NCBI GenBank assembly: GCA_965218055.1 | Contig: CBDCKA010000001.1 | Location: 124,001-188,000, forward strand | Reading direction: 5' to 3' | DNA: 64,000 nucleotides | Origin: CBDBKE01 sp965218055 | Lineage (GTDB): Bacteria; Acidobacteriota; Terriglobia; JAJPHL01; JAPKYU01 | Shown: in pieces, positions 1 through 8,255 of the stretch | Position numbering within the stretch: the stretch's first letter is position 1 | How the letters are laid out: each line of letters opens with the position of its first letter | The notes under the pieces: generated by a model | Told to the model about the DNA's origin: nothing | Databases searched by the model: none | What the model saw: the letters and a program-made list of their open reading frames with translations, nothing else | Made by a program: the position numbers and the translations under genes

Positions 1-254
1 ATGTCGAGACCTTGAAGATGGTCGAGGGTGGCGGCCACGGCTGCGTGCACATCCTCCGAGTTTGCGACATTACCCTCGATCGCCAGGGCCTTCCCCTTGC
101 CTGCCTCGATTTCTTTCACTACCTCTTTGGCGGCCGGAAAGTCGAGATCCATCACCGCCACGCGGGCACCGTGACGGGCGAAGCGCAGTCCCACCGCGCG
201 GCCAATCCCTTTTCCCGCCCCGGTTACGATCGCCACACGTCCGCTCAAGTCCAC
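1..254 (-). CDS. SDR-family oxidoreductase, N-terminal part (runs off window)
   Basis: The reverse strand encodes the first 84 residues of a short-chain dehydrogenase/reductase. It opens VDLSGRVAIVTGAGKGIGRA, the glycine-rich NAD(P)-binding loop TGxxxGIG of the classical SDR fold, and then VAVMDLD, the acidic end of the second strand that usually points to NAD preference. I chose the GTG at 254 because a purine-rich ribosome site (AGGGGAGGGG) lies directly upstream. The nearby ATG at 274 is out of frame. The catalytic Ser-Tyr-Lys part lies beyond base 1, so the substrate cannot be named. FabG-like and sugar or steroid dehydrogenases are all possible. Confidence 0.85.
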   Translation of the reverse strand, partial: MDLSGRVAIVTGAGKGIGRAVGLRFARHGARVAVMDLDFPAAKEVVKEIEAGKGKALAIEGNVANSEDVHAAVAATLDHLQGLD

Positions 255-387
255 GTCCCCTCCCCTGAAGTCATGGATTGGCCAAGCAGTCCAAGCCGTG
301 CGCAGAGTCTGGCCAACTCGAAAGGTCATTGCCTTTATATCACAATGTCAAGGACTGATTTCTTTAGACACTGATTCTGAGAGTTTT

Positions 388-1305
388 TTACGCGACTAAC
401 GCATACCGTTTGGCGAATACCACAGGCGGCATGTTGAGCGCGGAGTGAATCCGCGTGTTGTTGTAGTCCCACAGGGTGCGGTAGATCTCCGCCACTAGCT
501 CCCCCAGTGTTTTGAAGCGGTTCGGATCTCCCAGGTCAACCTTGAATTTGTCGTAGAACGATTCCTGGTATCCGTTCTCCCAAGGGCACCCCGGGCGGCT
601 CCGTGAAATCACGATGCCGCATCCATCAAGGATTTCAGTGAACGCCATCGCGTCATACTCCCTCCCGTTGTCGGAGTGGAATAGACCCGGGCGCGGATGA
701 TGGAGCAGGGCGTTGGAAAGCGCCTGAATGGTGAGCGCGGCTCCCTTTCTCACCGCAACCTGGATTCCCAGGATCCGGCGGGTGTAGAGATCGATCACGG
801 TCGCCACATAGACCTTCTTTCCGTGCTGCACGAACTCGGTGAAGTCCGTTGCCCAGATGTGGTTTGCATATGCGGGCATGAGCGCGAGCAGGAGGTTGGG
901 ATAGGTCCGGGAAACCTTGGATTTTCTCCATTTTCTGCCTCTCCTGCGGTAGGGCTTGATGCCAAACAGACGCATGACCCTCTGCGCCCGCTGGCGGCAG
1001 AGTCCCAGTGCCGTAGCAATTCGCCGGGAGCCGTAGGAGGGATGGATCTGCAGCTCTTCTTCCAGGCGGACCTTGAGGCGCCAGTCCTTCTCCTTCATTC
1101 TTGGGACGTAATACAGGCTCGCGCGGGATATGCCAAGGGCTCGGGCAAGCGCTGATTTGTTTCTTCCTTCGCTCAATTGTTTTTTTGAGTCATGGAGAGC
1201 TTGAGCGTGATCTCGCCCACGAGTTCCAGGAGTTCTCTGTTCTGCTTCTGAAGTCGGGAGAACTCCGCCCAGGACGGGGCACCGGTTGCTCCTTTTACCA
1301 TCCAA
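388..1305 (-). CDS. IS3-family transposase OrfB (DDE integrase core)
   Basis: This is the catalytic half of the IS3 transposase. An HTH_21-like stretch (IHPSYGSRRIATALG) is followed by the rve integrase core with the three expected acidic residues: Asp in WATDFTEF, Asp in FHSDNGREYD and Glu in CPWENGYQESF. The open frame extends upstream of the slippery site, but residues before about HDSKKQLSE are probably not made independently. The natural product should be the OrfAB fusion formed by -1 frameshifting at about 1180-1186. The C-terminus (NNTRIHSALNMPPVVF) is typical. No internal stop is present, so the element may still be able to move. Confidence 0.93.
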   Translation of the reverse strand: MDGKRSNRCPVLGGVLPTSEAEQRTPGTRGRDHAQALHDSKKQLSEGRNKSALARALGISRASLYYVPRMKEKDWRLKVRLEEELQIHPSYGSRRIATALGLCRQRAQRVMRLFGIKPYRRRGRKWRKSKVSRTYPNLLLALMPAYANHIWATDFTEFVQHGKKVYVATVIDLYTRRILGIQVAVRKGAALTIQALSNALLHHPRPGLFHSDNGREYDAMAFTEILDGCGIVISRSRPGCPWENGYQESFYDKFKVDLGDPNRFKTLGELVAEIYRTLWDYNNTRIHSALNMPPVVFAKRYALVA

Positions 1306-1433
1306 CCATAGATGCTCCCTTCAGAAATACCGTGATCCTTGGCGGCCTGGGCCACCGAGATGTCTTCTTCCTTGACGCGGCGTAGGATATCGGCTTTTAC
1401 GTCAGCTGCAATACGATGATGTTTTTTGTTCAT
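1173..1433 (-). CDS. IS3-family transposase OrfA (helix-turn-helix)
   Basis: The 86-residue upstream frame of the IS3 element begins MNKKHHRIAADVKADILRR. It has a helix-turn-helix (VAQAAKDHGISEGSIYGW) and then a leucine-rich region (LQKQNRELLELVGEITLKL) that in this family mediates multimerisation. It ends LSMTQKNN and overlaps orfB by 133 bp. It binds the terminal repeats and, after -1 frameshifting, supplies the N-terminus of the active transposase. Confidence 0.92.
   Translation of the reverse strand: MNKKHHRIAADVKADILRRVKEEDISVAQAAKDHGISEGSIYGWMVKGATGAPSWAEFSRLQKQNRELLELVGEITLKLSMTQKNN
1179..1186 (-). other. Programmed -1 ribosomal frameshift site of the IS3 element
   Basis: Read on the minus strand, the end of orfA is ACT CAA AAA AAC AAT TGA. 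The heptamer A AAA AAC lets the ribosome slip back one base and continue into the orfB frame, which reads TCA AAA AAA CAA TTG AGC. A6-7 slippery runs of this type are the standard IS3-family signal. No downstream pseudoknot was checked. Confidence 0.75.
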
Positions 1434-1702
1434 ATGACACCAGGGTAGTTAATTCCCAACCTCAGTGTCTAAATTACCCAGTCCAGGGCAATCGGCCAAG
1501 CACGTTGCAAGAGTAGCGGATTGTGGCTGGCCGTGTGCGGCAACTGACATGGCCAGGATGGCGACGACGATGATTAGGCGAAACATCGAACCCTCCACTA
1601 CACCGACTCCAGGGTCAGTGTGACGATGCGCACATGTTGCAACGAGGCCCTATTGTCCCGCCTAACAATATCAGATCGATCCGCATAATACCCGGAACCC
1701 CA

Positions 1703-2200
1703 GAGGCAGCGTCACTTCAATAGCTGAGAGCAGATAGGTCCCGACTTGTCGGGTAGGGTTTACTTATGCTTTCAGGAAGGACCCGCCCAACCGACAGGCC
1801 CCGGTAAGCGTTGAGTGGGAACCCCACCCGCTGGGGTAGCGGGGGCGGTCGTCCTTGCATATCTTTGACCCTGCCCTACGGCTACTCGACGGCGAGGGTG
1901 ACGGGGTGCTGGCGTTGGATAGGTCCCCACTAACGGGCTAGCGTTTACCGACCAAGTTCCACATGGACGTATAGTCGGCTAACCGGACAAGTGCCTGCTT
2001 TGAGGCAGCGTCACTTAATAGCTGAAAGGAGATAGGCGCCGCCTAGTCGGTTAGCGTTTACTAATCCTTGTCAGGGTCAGGCAGGAGGCCCGAGAGCTGC
2101 AGGTGCCAGGATCTGCACCAACCGACTCCACCTCGGGATAGACACTCAGAAGGGCTACGCCACCGGGGGAGCAGCAGACAGGCCCACCTGTAGCTCGCTG
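1703..2200 (-). repeat. Dispersed repeat family A, copy 1 (two blocks)
   Basis: This is non-coding sequence between the IS and the next gene. The block at about 1915-2187, reverse complemented, aligns along its length with about 24118-24372. Shared stretches include GGCGTAGCCCTTCTGAGTGT, CACCTGCAG, GTGACGCTGCCTCA, GCACTTGTCCGG, GACTATACGTCCA and TAAACGCTAGCCCGT. A second, partial block at about 1709-1782 repeats the GAGGCAGCGTCACTT...GATAGGTCC...GTTTACTTAT part. Shorter copies lie near 4180 and 5250. The function is unknown. I see no open frame inside it. Confidence 0.75.
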
Positions 2201-2217
2201 ACTCTGACGGTGCGGCA

Positions 2218-2223
2218 TATAAT
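2218..2223 (+). promoter_or_regulatory. Possible -10 box TATAAT
   Basis: A consensus TATAAT sits 78 bp before the chosen ATG at 2301 and just past the end of repeat copy A1. I see no good -35 box at 16-18 bp, so this is a weak call. Confidence 0.3.
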
Positions 2224-2300
2224 GCATGTATGTAAATTGTGGGAGGTTTGCCTTTACAGCTAACATCACCTGGAGGAATCGATCAGTGAGGAGGCTAATC

Positions 2301-4064
2301 ATGCCGAGCCCAACCGGTCTTCATTGGGGGCGGGCCCGTGGGTCGCTCTGCCTCGTTCTCGTTGCGGGAATCCTCTGCCTCGCAGCCCTGGATGCTTGGG
2401 CACAGGGTCATAGAGGCTTCAGACAAGCTCAGGGACAACTGGACTCCGTATTGAAAAAGCTCGTTGGAAGGTCGTCTTTGAAATCGGCTGATGTCGACGC
2501 GCTGAACAAGCAAGCCAACAACGATCTGCGTATCTCACAGAACCACATGTTCAACGGCAGGCATCAGGAGGCATCTGCCCTGCTTGATAAAGTCGCCGAG
2601 GTCATCCGGAAGATTAAGGAAGCTGATCCCGCGAGCAGCAAACTGAAGCGTCTTGAACAGAAATACGCAAGATACCGCAGGGACGTCGACAGGCGCCTGC
2701 GGAGACAAGCTGCTGGCGCCACCGGTTCGTCGACACGTTCCACGCCCGCATCCGGCGCGGCGCCCGCCGCTGCCAAATTGCCGCGTGGTGTGACGAAGCG
2801 CCTGAAAGATTTCCACGAGAGACTGGACTCTGCAGAGACAGTGCTGACCAAGGAAAGCAATGTTTCCGATAAGTGGCGTGCAGAACAGGCGGAATACGAG
2901 TTGCGGAGTGCAGACCGATACATGGCTGAAATCGTGAAGATGTACGGCGGTCAGATTTCCATGAATCATCCGGACATTGCCGGCGCCCTGGCACGACAGA
3001 AAGAAATCCAAGGCAAAGTGAATGTGTTTGCGGCGGCAGTAGCCGAAGTGAAAGCCCAAGAAGAGGCCGTGAGGAAAGCAGCGTTGGAAGCCGAGGAGTC
3101 TGAACGGGCTGCGAAGAAGGCCGAGAAGGAGGCCTGGAAGGCGCGTGTGATCGACAGAAACCAGGCCGCGAAAGATTGGGTGACCCTCGAGCGACTGGCC
3201 GACAAATTCAGGGATAGCTTGAGTTCTGAGGGCTATTTCACCAAAGCAGGTGCCACCTTTATCGCGGAATGGCGTGAGTGGAAAGATGCATTCCTTCCGT
3301 TCTGGAACCTTTTTGAGCAACGCTACGGGAAGACCCACAGCGACGTGTTCGAATCCTTCAAAGGGGTCCGGAAACCACTGGATGTCTCCCTGGACCTCGT
3401 CATATCGTACGGCACTCTCGCAAACGTTGACGTAACGAAGCAGGAAAAGACCTATGTGGACTGGGCCGTCAAGCGAGGCCGCTATTCTTACATGCGCTGG
3501 AAGCGAATGACCAATCCTGATCCTACCAAGGTAGAACTGAAATTCGATTATACCGAACGTGCTCTCAACAGCTTCAAGATCGCTAAAGCGTTCGACCCGG
3601 ACGGTGGTTACGATGACTTCATCGCTCAAGCCCAGGCAGCCCGCGACGACACCTATCCGGAGTGGGTAGAAGCGCTCAAAAAGTTGACGTGGCCCGGGCA
3701 CAACGCAAGCTTCGCGGGCCCGGGTAGGCCTACCGCCCTCGCTGCAGCAGCCTTGAACTATTTCAAAAGAGCGAAGCGCTGGAGCAAGCCCGAGTATGAC
3801 GACGTGCACACCCCAGTGGCTGCGTGCGTGACGGCCCGCGACTGGGCTGTGTCCAAGAAGAACTTTCGGGGACAGCCGCTGCAATACAGCATAAATATAA
3901 CGGTAGCATTCGAAGGCAAGAAGGACCCGAGGATCGTTTACGTGTACAACATGGTGTTTTACACTCGCGAAGAACTCGGCGTGAAGAAGGGACTGCCGTT
4001 TATGTATGCCAACTCTCGACAGTACGAGAAGTACCGGATGTTGAAATCTAAGGTGCCCAGGTAA
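2301..4064 (+). CDS. Secreted helical protein of unknown function
   Basis: A 587-residue protein. I chose the ATG at 2301 over the earlier in-frame ATG at 2226 because a GAGGAGG ribosome site precedes it and the N-terminus then forms a clean signal peptide (GSLCLVLVAGILCLAALDAWAQ). The mature part is charged and mostly helical. About residues 250-285 are an Ala/Glu/Lys-rich coiled coil (AEVKAQEEAVRKAALEAEES and onward). The C-terminal third is more globular and ends in a Lys/Tyr-rich segment (NSRQYEKYRMLKSKVPR). I recognise no family. It stands alone between repeat copies with no operon partner, so it is probably an accessory gene. Confidence 0.75.
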   Translation: MPSPTGLHWGRARGSLCLVLVAGILCLAALDAWAQGHRGFRQAQGQLDSVLKKLVGRSSLKSADVDALNKQANNDLRISQNHMFNGRHQEASALLDKVAEVIRKIKEADPASSKLKRLEQKYARYRRDVDRRLRRQAAGATGSSTRSTPASGAAPAAAKLPRGVTKRLKDFHERLDSAETVLTKESNVSDKWRAEQAEYELRSADRYMAEIVKMYGGQISMNHPDIAGALARQKEIQGKVNVFAAAVAEVKAQEEAVRKAALEAEESERAAKKAEKEAWKARVIDRNQAAKDWVTLERLADKFRDSLSSEGYFTKAGATFIAEWREWKDAFLPFWNLFEQRYGKTHSDVFESFKGVRKPLDVSLDLVISYGTLANVDVTKQEKTYVDWAVKRGRYSYMRWKRMTNPDPTKVELKFDYTERALNSFKIAKAFDPDGGYDDFIAQAQAARDDTYPEWVEALKKLTWPGHNASFAGPGRPTALAAAALNYFKRAKRWSKPEYDDVHTPVAACVTARDWAVSKKNFRGQPLQYSINITVAFEGKKDPRIVYVYNMVFYTREELGVKKGLPFMYANSRQYEKYRMLKSKVPR

Positions 4065-4176
4065 ACAACTAACGAATCGGCTCCCCCCCGCGAAGTGGCG
4101 CTTCGGGCCGACAGTTTGAACCCAGACAACACTTCGTATGCAACTAGGCCGAGACAGTCTAGCCGATTCCCAGTTT

Positions 4177-4350
4177 TCCTTGGTAAGCACTAGCCAGTTT
4201 GTGGGGACGATCAGCGTTGTGCGAGAGGCCTACTTCTCCGAAGGGAATCCAGGCACTTGTCCCGTTAGCGCGTTATACGGCCAAGTGGCCTGCGTGGCAG
4301 CATAGGTAAACACTAACCGACTTGTGGGGCCTATCCACTGAGCCCGAGGC
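4177..4350 (+). repeat. Dispersed repeat family A, copy 2
   Basis: It contains GGGAATCCAGGCACTTGTCC, GTTAGCGCGTTATACG, CAAGTGG, GTGGCAGCATAGGTAAACAC and TAACCGACTTGTGGGGCCTATCCA. These match copy 3 (about 5243-5430) almost base for base and the distal part of copy 4 (24300-24372). It fills most of the 517-bp gap between two orphan genes. I see no credible gene in that gap. Confidence 0.75.
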
Positions 4351-4581
4351 AACCGTCTTTAAATCATACACTTACAGCAGCAATAAAGCCCACGGCTGCA
4401 AGAAGGCGAACCTCATCACTTGCGTCATCACCAAGACAACCGAAGCCATCCGGCCTTGCCAAGCGGGAGGTGGCCACGAAAGACGACCGCAGTCCTAAGT
4501 CCTCACTGGACTTGCCCAGGCTAAGCCGAAGGTGTAGTCTGCAGCTGACCATTCCCCACCGAGTGCTTCTGGGAAGGTACC

Positions 4582-5220
4582 ATGGGCGGCAAACCGCGTA
4601 AGTCGGGGGCGGTTATTGGGGTGCTAGTGGTCTTTGGCTACCTCGCCAGTTGCGGCGCCATCCAGTTCGGCCTGCACAAGGCATTCCACAAACGAAGGCC
4701 CATCGAAGGGACAATTCCTCAGCACTTTCCCCTGGTGGTGATTACCTCGGGCGCGGACGGAAAGCCGCACGCCCGGATTGTCCTGCAGGAAGCTCTGGGC
4801 TCGTTCGCCGCAGAGCATCAGAACTATAGCTTCTTGATTCCGCCCGGCGAAGAGGGGCGCCTGCGCCAGGAGATTAAGAAAAACAGCATCGTCGGCAGCA
4901 AAAACTACGAGCTGGCGCCGACACCGGAGCGGCCCTGGAAAGCCACCTTTCAGGTGCAGCGGCTGCCAAACGGCCGCCAAGCCTTCGAGGTGCACTACGA
5001 CCCCTCTGACGACTGGAGCTACAAGAGCTGGTACGAGGCAACCGACAAGGAAAGCTTCCCCCAGTACCACTACGAGCACGCCGAAATCGGGGGCATGGTC
5101 ACCGCTGCAGCCGCGATCTTTCTGACCACGGTCTTGTGGGTCTCCGGGTTCGTCCGTTTCCGGGCGCGCAAGGCTTTCAAGAAGTGGAGGCAACGACGGG
5201 CGCAGATACCGGCCGCCTAG
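4582..5220 (+). CDS. Membrane protein of unknown function with two TM segments
   Basis: A 212-residue protein with a good ribosome site (GGGAAGG, 5 bp spacing) before its ATG. One hydrophobic segment lies near the N-terminus (AVIGVLVVFGYLASCGAIQF) and one near the C-terminus (GMVTAAAAIFLTTVLWVSGF), followed by a very basic tail (RARKAFKKWRQRRAQ) that should be cytoplasmic. The loop of about 130 residues between them, probably periplasmic, has no motif I recognise. It is flanked on both sides by family A repeats and has no operon partner. Confidence 0.7.
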   Translation: MGGKPRKSGAVIGVLVVFGYLASCGAIQFGLHKAFHKRRPIEGTIPQHFPLVVITSGADGKPHARIVLQEALGSFAAEHQNYSFLIPPGEEGRLRQEIKKNSIVGSKNYELAPTPERPWKATFQVQRLPNGRQAFEVHYDPSDDWSYKSWYEATDKESFPQYHYEHAEIGGMVTAAAAIFLTTVLWVSGFVRFRARKAFKKWRQRRAQIPAA

Positions 5221-5242
5221 TCGGACAAAAGCAAGAAGCCGG

Positions 5243-5430
5243 TTTTCTCGGCCCGCTAGTGGGGACTATCGGCCTTTCGCGCCAGGACTACTGCACCAAA
5301 GGGAATCCAGGCACTTGTCCGGTTAGCGCGTTACACGTCCAAGTGGGCTGTGTGGCAGCATAGGTAAACGCTAACCGACTAGTGAGGACCTATCCACCGA
5401 ATCCGGGGCAAGCGTCTTGTACTCAGAGAT
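5243..5430 (+). repeat. Dispersed repeat family A, copy 3
   Basis: It is near-identical to copy 2: GCTAGTGGGGACTATC, AAAGGGAATCCAGGCACTTG, GGTTAGCGCGTTACACG, GTGGCAGCATAGGTAAACGC and GAGGACCTATCCACCGAATC. The remaining part of this 400-bp gap (about 5440-5600) contains broken coding-like sequence on the minus strand but no intact gene. Confidence 0.75.
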
Positions 5431-5620
5431 TTGGACCGAGGCAAAGCAGACTACTCGACGGCAATGGTGACGGTGTTGCCAGCCGTGCTCAGCAGGCCCG
5501 TCGTCTACTTGTGGGAAGTGCAGGTCAACATAGGCACCGGAAGCGATAGGGGAACCAGTGGACGAGTGCTTCCAGACGCGGGTGGCGCATTTTGCAGCGG
5601 TCAAACCGGCGCTCGGCGTC

Positions 5621-6766
5621 TCAGGGGTTTGTGATACTGGACCAAATGGGCTGGGTGACGAATGCGCCCTCGTCGTTTGCTAAGAACCCGATTCCGCCAA
5701 GTGCCGGAGTAGATGAGCTGTCACGAATCTCAAGGCTACCCTCACCGGTCGCGGTGCACGGAAGGACATCCCGAAGCAAGAAGGCTCTGTGCTCGCCGTC
5801 GCCAAACGAAAGCGTTGTACTGCAGCGCACAGCCCCCTCCACCCCCGACCGCGCCGTCAGCGTGACGGTCTGCGCCAGCAGGGAGACCAACGCCAGCGAC
5901 GGGGTGAAACCGCCGTCCGACACGTAGGGCATGTAAGCGGTGCCATGGGGCGTGTTCGTCGCCGGGATTCCGGCCATGAAGGGTGGACGGCCAGGCACAA
6001 GTTGGACGAATGTCGCGTTGACGGCAACCGAATCGTCTGGGGTCGACGTCACTACAGCGTAACCGACCCGGGTGCTGGAGCCGTTCTGGACTGTCTGAAC
6101 CGCCGCATAGCCCCCCGGCTGAAGCGTCGTACTGAAGCCGGGGAACTCGCCGCCCAATATCGGCATGCTCATAGGTGCTCCCTGGGAGTTGAAGAAGTCC
6201 ACAGTGACCATCGCGGGGTCGCTCGTCACGTTCACGGCATTGAAAATCATGAAGAACCCGCCGCTCTCAGGCGTGCCACTGTTGGCAATCTGGGGAATGA
6301 TGGTCCGATCCTGGGCCTCGGGTTTCGGGACGATCTTCAGCGTCACCGGCATTGTCGTCGTTGGTCCGACAAACGTACTAAAACAGAAGTACGAAGGCGT
6401 GATCACAATGCCGCTGTTATAAGTGCCGGGTGTCATGCTGCCCGTGTTGACCGTCACAATCGTGGTGGCCGAGCCCGCATCCCCCATGGCCCCGGGAAAA
6501 GCGCCGGAGGAGTCGCTCAAAGTGAGCCAGCCAGCTAGGGGGTTGGCCTCCCAGTTGTCAGCGCTGCCTCCGCTGATCTCGTTGATGCCCATTCCCTGCA
6601 GGGCCGAGTCGCCTTGCTCCACAACGAAGCCCATTTGGCGTGGACCGGTCGTGAGCCATTCGCCCGTTGGGGTGGTATTGGGTGTACCGCAACCTATAGG
6701 AGCGCAGACGGCCTTCGGCCCCAGCAGGAACAGCGTGGCGGCAAAGAGAAGCGTTCGGCGATCCAC
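5621..6766 (-). CDS. Secreted beta-rich protein with Ig/BACON-like repeats
   Basis: A 381-residue protein starting at a GTG one base after the stop of the small gene upstream (TTC TGA C GTG), so translation is probably coupled. It has an N-terminal signal peptide (LLFAATLFLLGPKAVCA). The first half resembles the BACON-like layout common in Acidobacteria: an ANPLAGWLTLSDSSG-type strand pattern, then GSATTIVTVNTGSMTPGTYN. The second half (about 155-380) is a Gly/Thr/Ser-rich beta-sandwich with ATFVQLVPGRPPFMAG and GTAYMPYVSDGG. The role is unknown; a surface or matrix protein is a guess. It has no catalytic motif. Confidence 0.75.
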   Translation of the reverse strand: MDRRTLLFAATLFLLGPKAVCAPIGCGTPNTTPTGEWLTTGPRQMGFVVEQGDSALQGMGINEISGGSADNWEANPLAGWLTLSDSSGAFPGAMGDAGSATTIVTVNTGSMTPGTYNSGIVITPSYFCFSTFVGPTTTMPVTLKIVPKPEAQDRTIIPQIANSGTPESGGFFMIFNAVNVTSDPAMVTVDFFNSQGAPMSMPILGGEFPGFSTTLQPGGYAAVQTVQNGSSTRVGYAVVTSTPDDSVAVNATFVQLVPGRPPFMAGIPATNTPHGTAYMPYVSDGGFTPSLALVSLLAQTVTLTARSGVEGAVRCSTTLSFGDGEHRAFLLRDVLPCTATGEGSLEIRDSSSTPALGGIGFLANDEGAFVTQPIWSSITNP

Positions 6767-6767
6767 G

Positions 6768-6917
6768 TCAGAAACTCACTCTCAGCATCAGTTGCACGCG
6801 TCGGGGAAGCTCGTTCAGCGGCGAAGTGCCTAACCCCAGCGCGTCGTCATCCGCAGTCTGCGCCCAGAGCACAGAAGCAGAAAGTACTAGTGCCAAACTC
6901 ACGTTTCGGATTCGCAT
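6768..6917 (-). CDS. 49-residue protein: signal peptide plus outer-membrane-like C-terminal strand
   Basis: A GCGAGG ribosome site precedes ATG 6917. The peptide is a signal sequence (MRIRNVSLALVLSASVLWAQ) followed by only 29 residues ending PRRVQLMLRVSF. An alternating hydrophobic C-terminal strand ending in Phe is the usual sorting signal of outer-membrane beta-barrels, and acidobacterial TonB-dependent receptors end in very similar strings. It is probably the relic of a receptor gene that lost its middle, though a genuine small secreted peptide is possible. It lies one base upstream of the 381-residue gene. Confidence 0.55.
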   Translation of the reverse strand: MRIRNVSLALVLSASVLWAQTADDDALGLGTSPLNELPRRVQLMLRVSF

Positions 6918-7065
6918 AGGAAACCTCGCTCTCTCGTTCGAGTAGCGGTCCAGCCGTTCCTTGTGTGCCCGGCACAACGAAACGCCTCCTCTCGTCGCCG
7001 AGGTCCTCGACGATGCGGTAGTGCGCAAGGTTAGACAATCATGGAGAGGAACCCCCTCTTGCTAG

Positions 7066-7135
7066 CGATCCTACGCCCCGCCCCCAGGAAAGTCAACGTG
7101 GCGACCCGGCCAGTCGTCCTGGAGCCCTACGGCTA
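7066..7135 (+). repeat. Dispersed repeat family B, copy 1
   Basis: The core ATCCTACGCCCCGCCC...AAGTCAACGTGGCGACCCGGCCAGTCG recurs near 23973, 25573 and, inverted, 38040. It lies in a 449-bp gap with no gene I trust. The short open frame across it simply translates the repeat. Confidence 0.75.
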
Positions 7136-7366
7136 CGGGTTATTTCATTGCGGCGCCCCGCAACTTATGCCTGCGTCTAGACTTTACGACGTAGGCAGGT
7201 TGGCGTTCAGGAGCAATCTGAGGTGGTTGCATCGCCAACCATTCGACCACGGCTAGCCTTGTAACCACCACTCCCAACGTTTTCCTACCGCTTGAATTAA
7301 GCCTTTAAGTAGAGAGGAAGCGCGAGTCTCGGAGTGGGGTTGCCTAGGATCACCCCCTGCCCCTTG

Positions 7367-8047
7367 TTAGGAGGCTGTGGTATCGGGATAGTCGAACGGG
7401 TCTTCCACCTCCACCACCTCCGCCGCCCGGATGGACTCGCGATTCCGCCGGAAATAGACGAATGCCGAGACCACACCTAGTCCGAAACCGATGGCGTGGG
7501 TCCGGTAGCTGACGTTTTCCTGAAGCGTCGACGGCAACAGGACCACCAGTACGATGCCGACCGCCCGCACGACCCGCTTCCCGAACCCCAGGCTGCGATC
7601 CACGAGCAGGTTCATGCTCAGCCAGAAACCCACCATCCAATAGATCAACCCTGACGCCCCCACCAAGCTGACCTCGGGAGGATAGGTCAGCAGGGAAAGG
7701 TAGTTAGTCAACCCGGCCAGAGCCAGACCCAGAACCGGGAAGACCCAGAAGCCGAAGTATCCAAAGAGCAGATAGCTGAAGAAGGCGAGAAAGATTGCGT
7801 TCGAGAAAAAGTGCGCAATGTCGGTGTGCACGGCTACGGCCGTCATCAGTCTCCAGTATTCATGTTCCTCTAGAGCCCCTTCCGAAGTGGCGGCAAGAGT
7901 CGGCAGGAGAGCCGCTCCGTTCTGCCAGGCTAGCAGGGAAATCCCCAAAATCGTCAAGACGGAGAATGCCCCGACTTCCAGGCTGTACTCTCGCGGTTTT
8001 CGCGACAGGAGAGTCTCTAGGACACGGCGGGACGGAAAACTTTCCAT
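7367..8047 (-). CDS. Rhomboid-family intramembrane serine protease
   Basis: A 226-residue polytopic membrane protein with six or so hydrophobic segments. It carries the rhomboid marks: HxxxN at about 79-83 (HFFSN), the nucleophile motif GASG with Ser132 (LVGASGLIYW), and the partner His184 in YRTHAIGFGLG. These form the Ser-His dyad that cleaves substrate transmembrane helices. The length fits the minimal bacterial form. The C-terminal tail (VEVEDPFDYPDTTAS) is acidic. It sits 208 bp downstream of the large operon on the same strand and could be read through from it, but the gap suggests its own promoter. Confidence 0.9.
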   Translation of the reverse strand: MESFPSRRVLETLLSRKPREYSLEVGAFSVLTILGISLLAWQNGAALLPTLAATSEGALEEHEYWRLMTAVAVHTDIAHFFSNAIFLAFFSYLLFGYFGFWVFPVLGLALAGLTNYLSLLTYPPEVSLVGASGLIYWMVGFWLSMNLLVDRSLGFGKRVVRAVGIVLVVLLPSTLQENVSYRTHAIGFGLGVVSAFVYFRRNRESIRAAEVVEVEDPFDYPDTTAS

Positions 8048-8255
8048 GAGGTAATCTTACCGCAGCGAAGGCGGAGGCTGCGGTCACGGTTCAGCTCCCC
8101 TAAAAGTTCCCGGTTTCCAATCCGGGTTTCCCTGTTGCCCGATTCTTGTCCAAGCCCAGCAATTCGTCCTGAAACCGGTCCGGATCCAGTAGACATGGTC
8201 TGCCCCGTCCGCAGCGTGTTGCATTTCATGCCGCATGGTGAATCCAGGTTCTCTC

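Larger units (their letters stand above)
351..1485 (-). mobile_element. IS3-family insertion sequence, apparently intact
   Basis: The element carries an orfA/orfB pair on the minus strand with an A7 slippery site between them. The ends are imperfect inverted repeats. The right end, read inward, starts TGGACTGGGTAATTTAGACA. The left end reads AGGACTGATTTCTTTAGACA. They share GGACTG and an 11-base block, TTAGACACTGA. The outer limits are therefore set by repeat matching. I see no convincing 3-4 bp target duplication outside them. About 1.13 kb is at the small end for the family, but both frames are complete and all three catalytic acidic residues are present. Confidence 0.8.

Noticed and set aside
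12..374. Open frame on the plus strand at the left edge
   Set aside because: It is antisense to the SDR gene, whose glycine-rich motif is unmistakable, and runs into the IS end.
2535..4190. 551-codon open frame on the minus strand
   Set aside because: It is the mirror of the secreted protein at 2301-4064, which has a ribosome site and signal peptide. The mirror has neither and reads as low-complexity Arg/His/Leu.
4364..4552. 62-codon minus-strand frame in the gap before 4582
   Set aside because: No ribosome site, no motif, and partly adjacent to repeat copy A2.
7041..7256. 71-codon plus-strand frame
   Set aside because: It only translates repeat B copy 1 and its flank. Similar translations appear at every copy.
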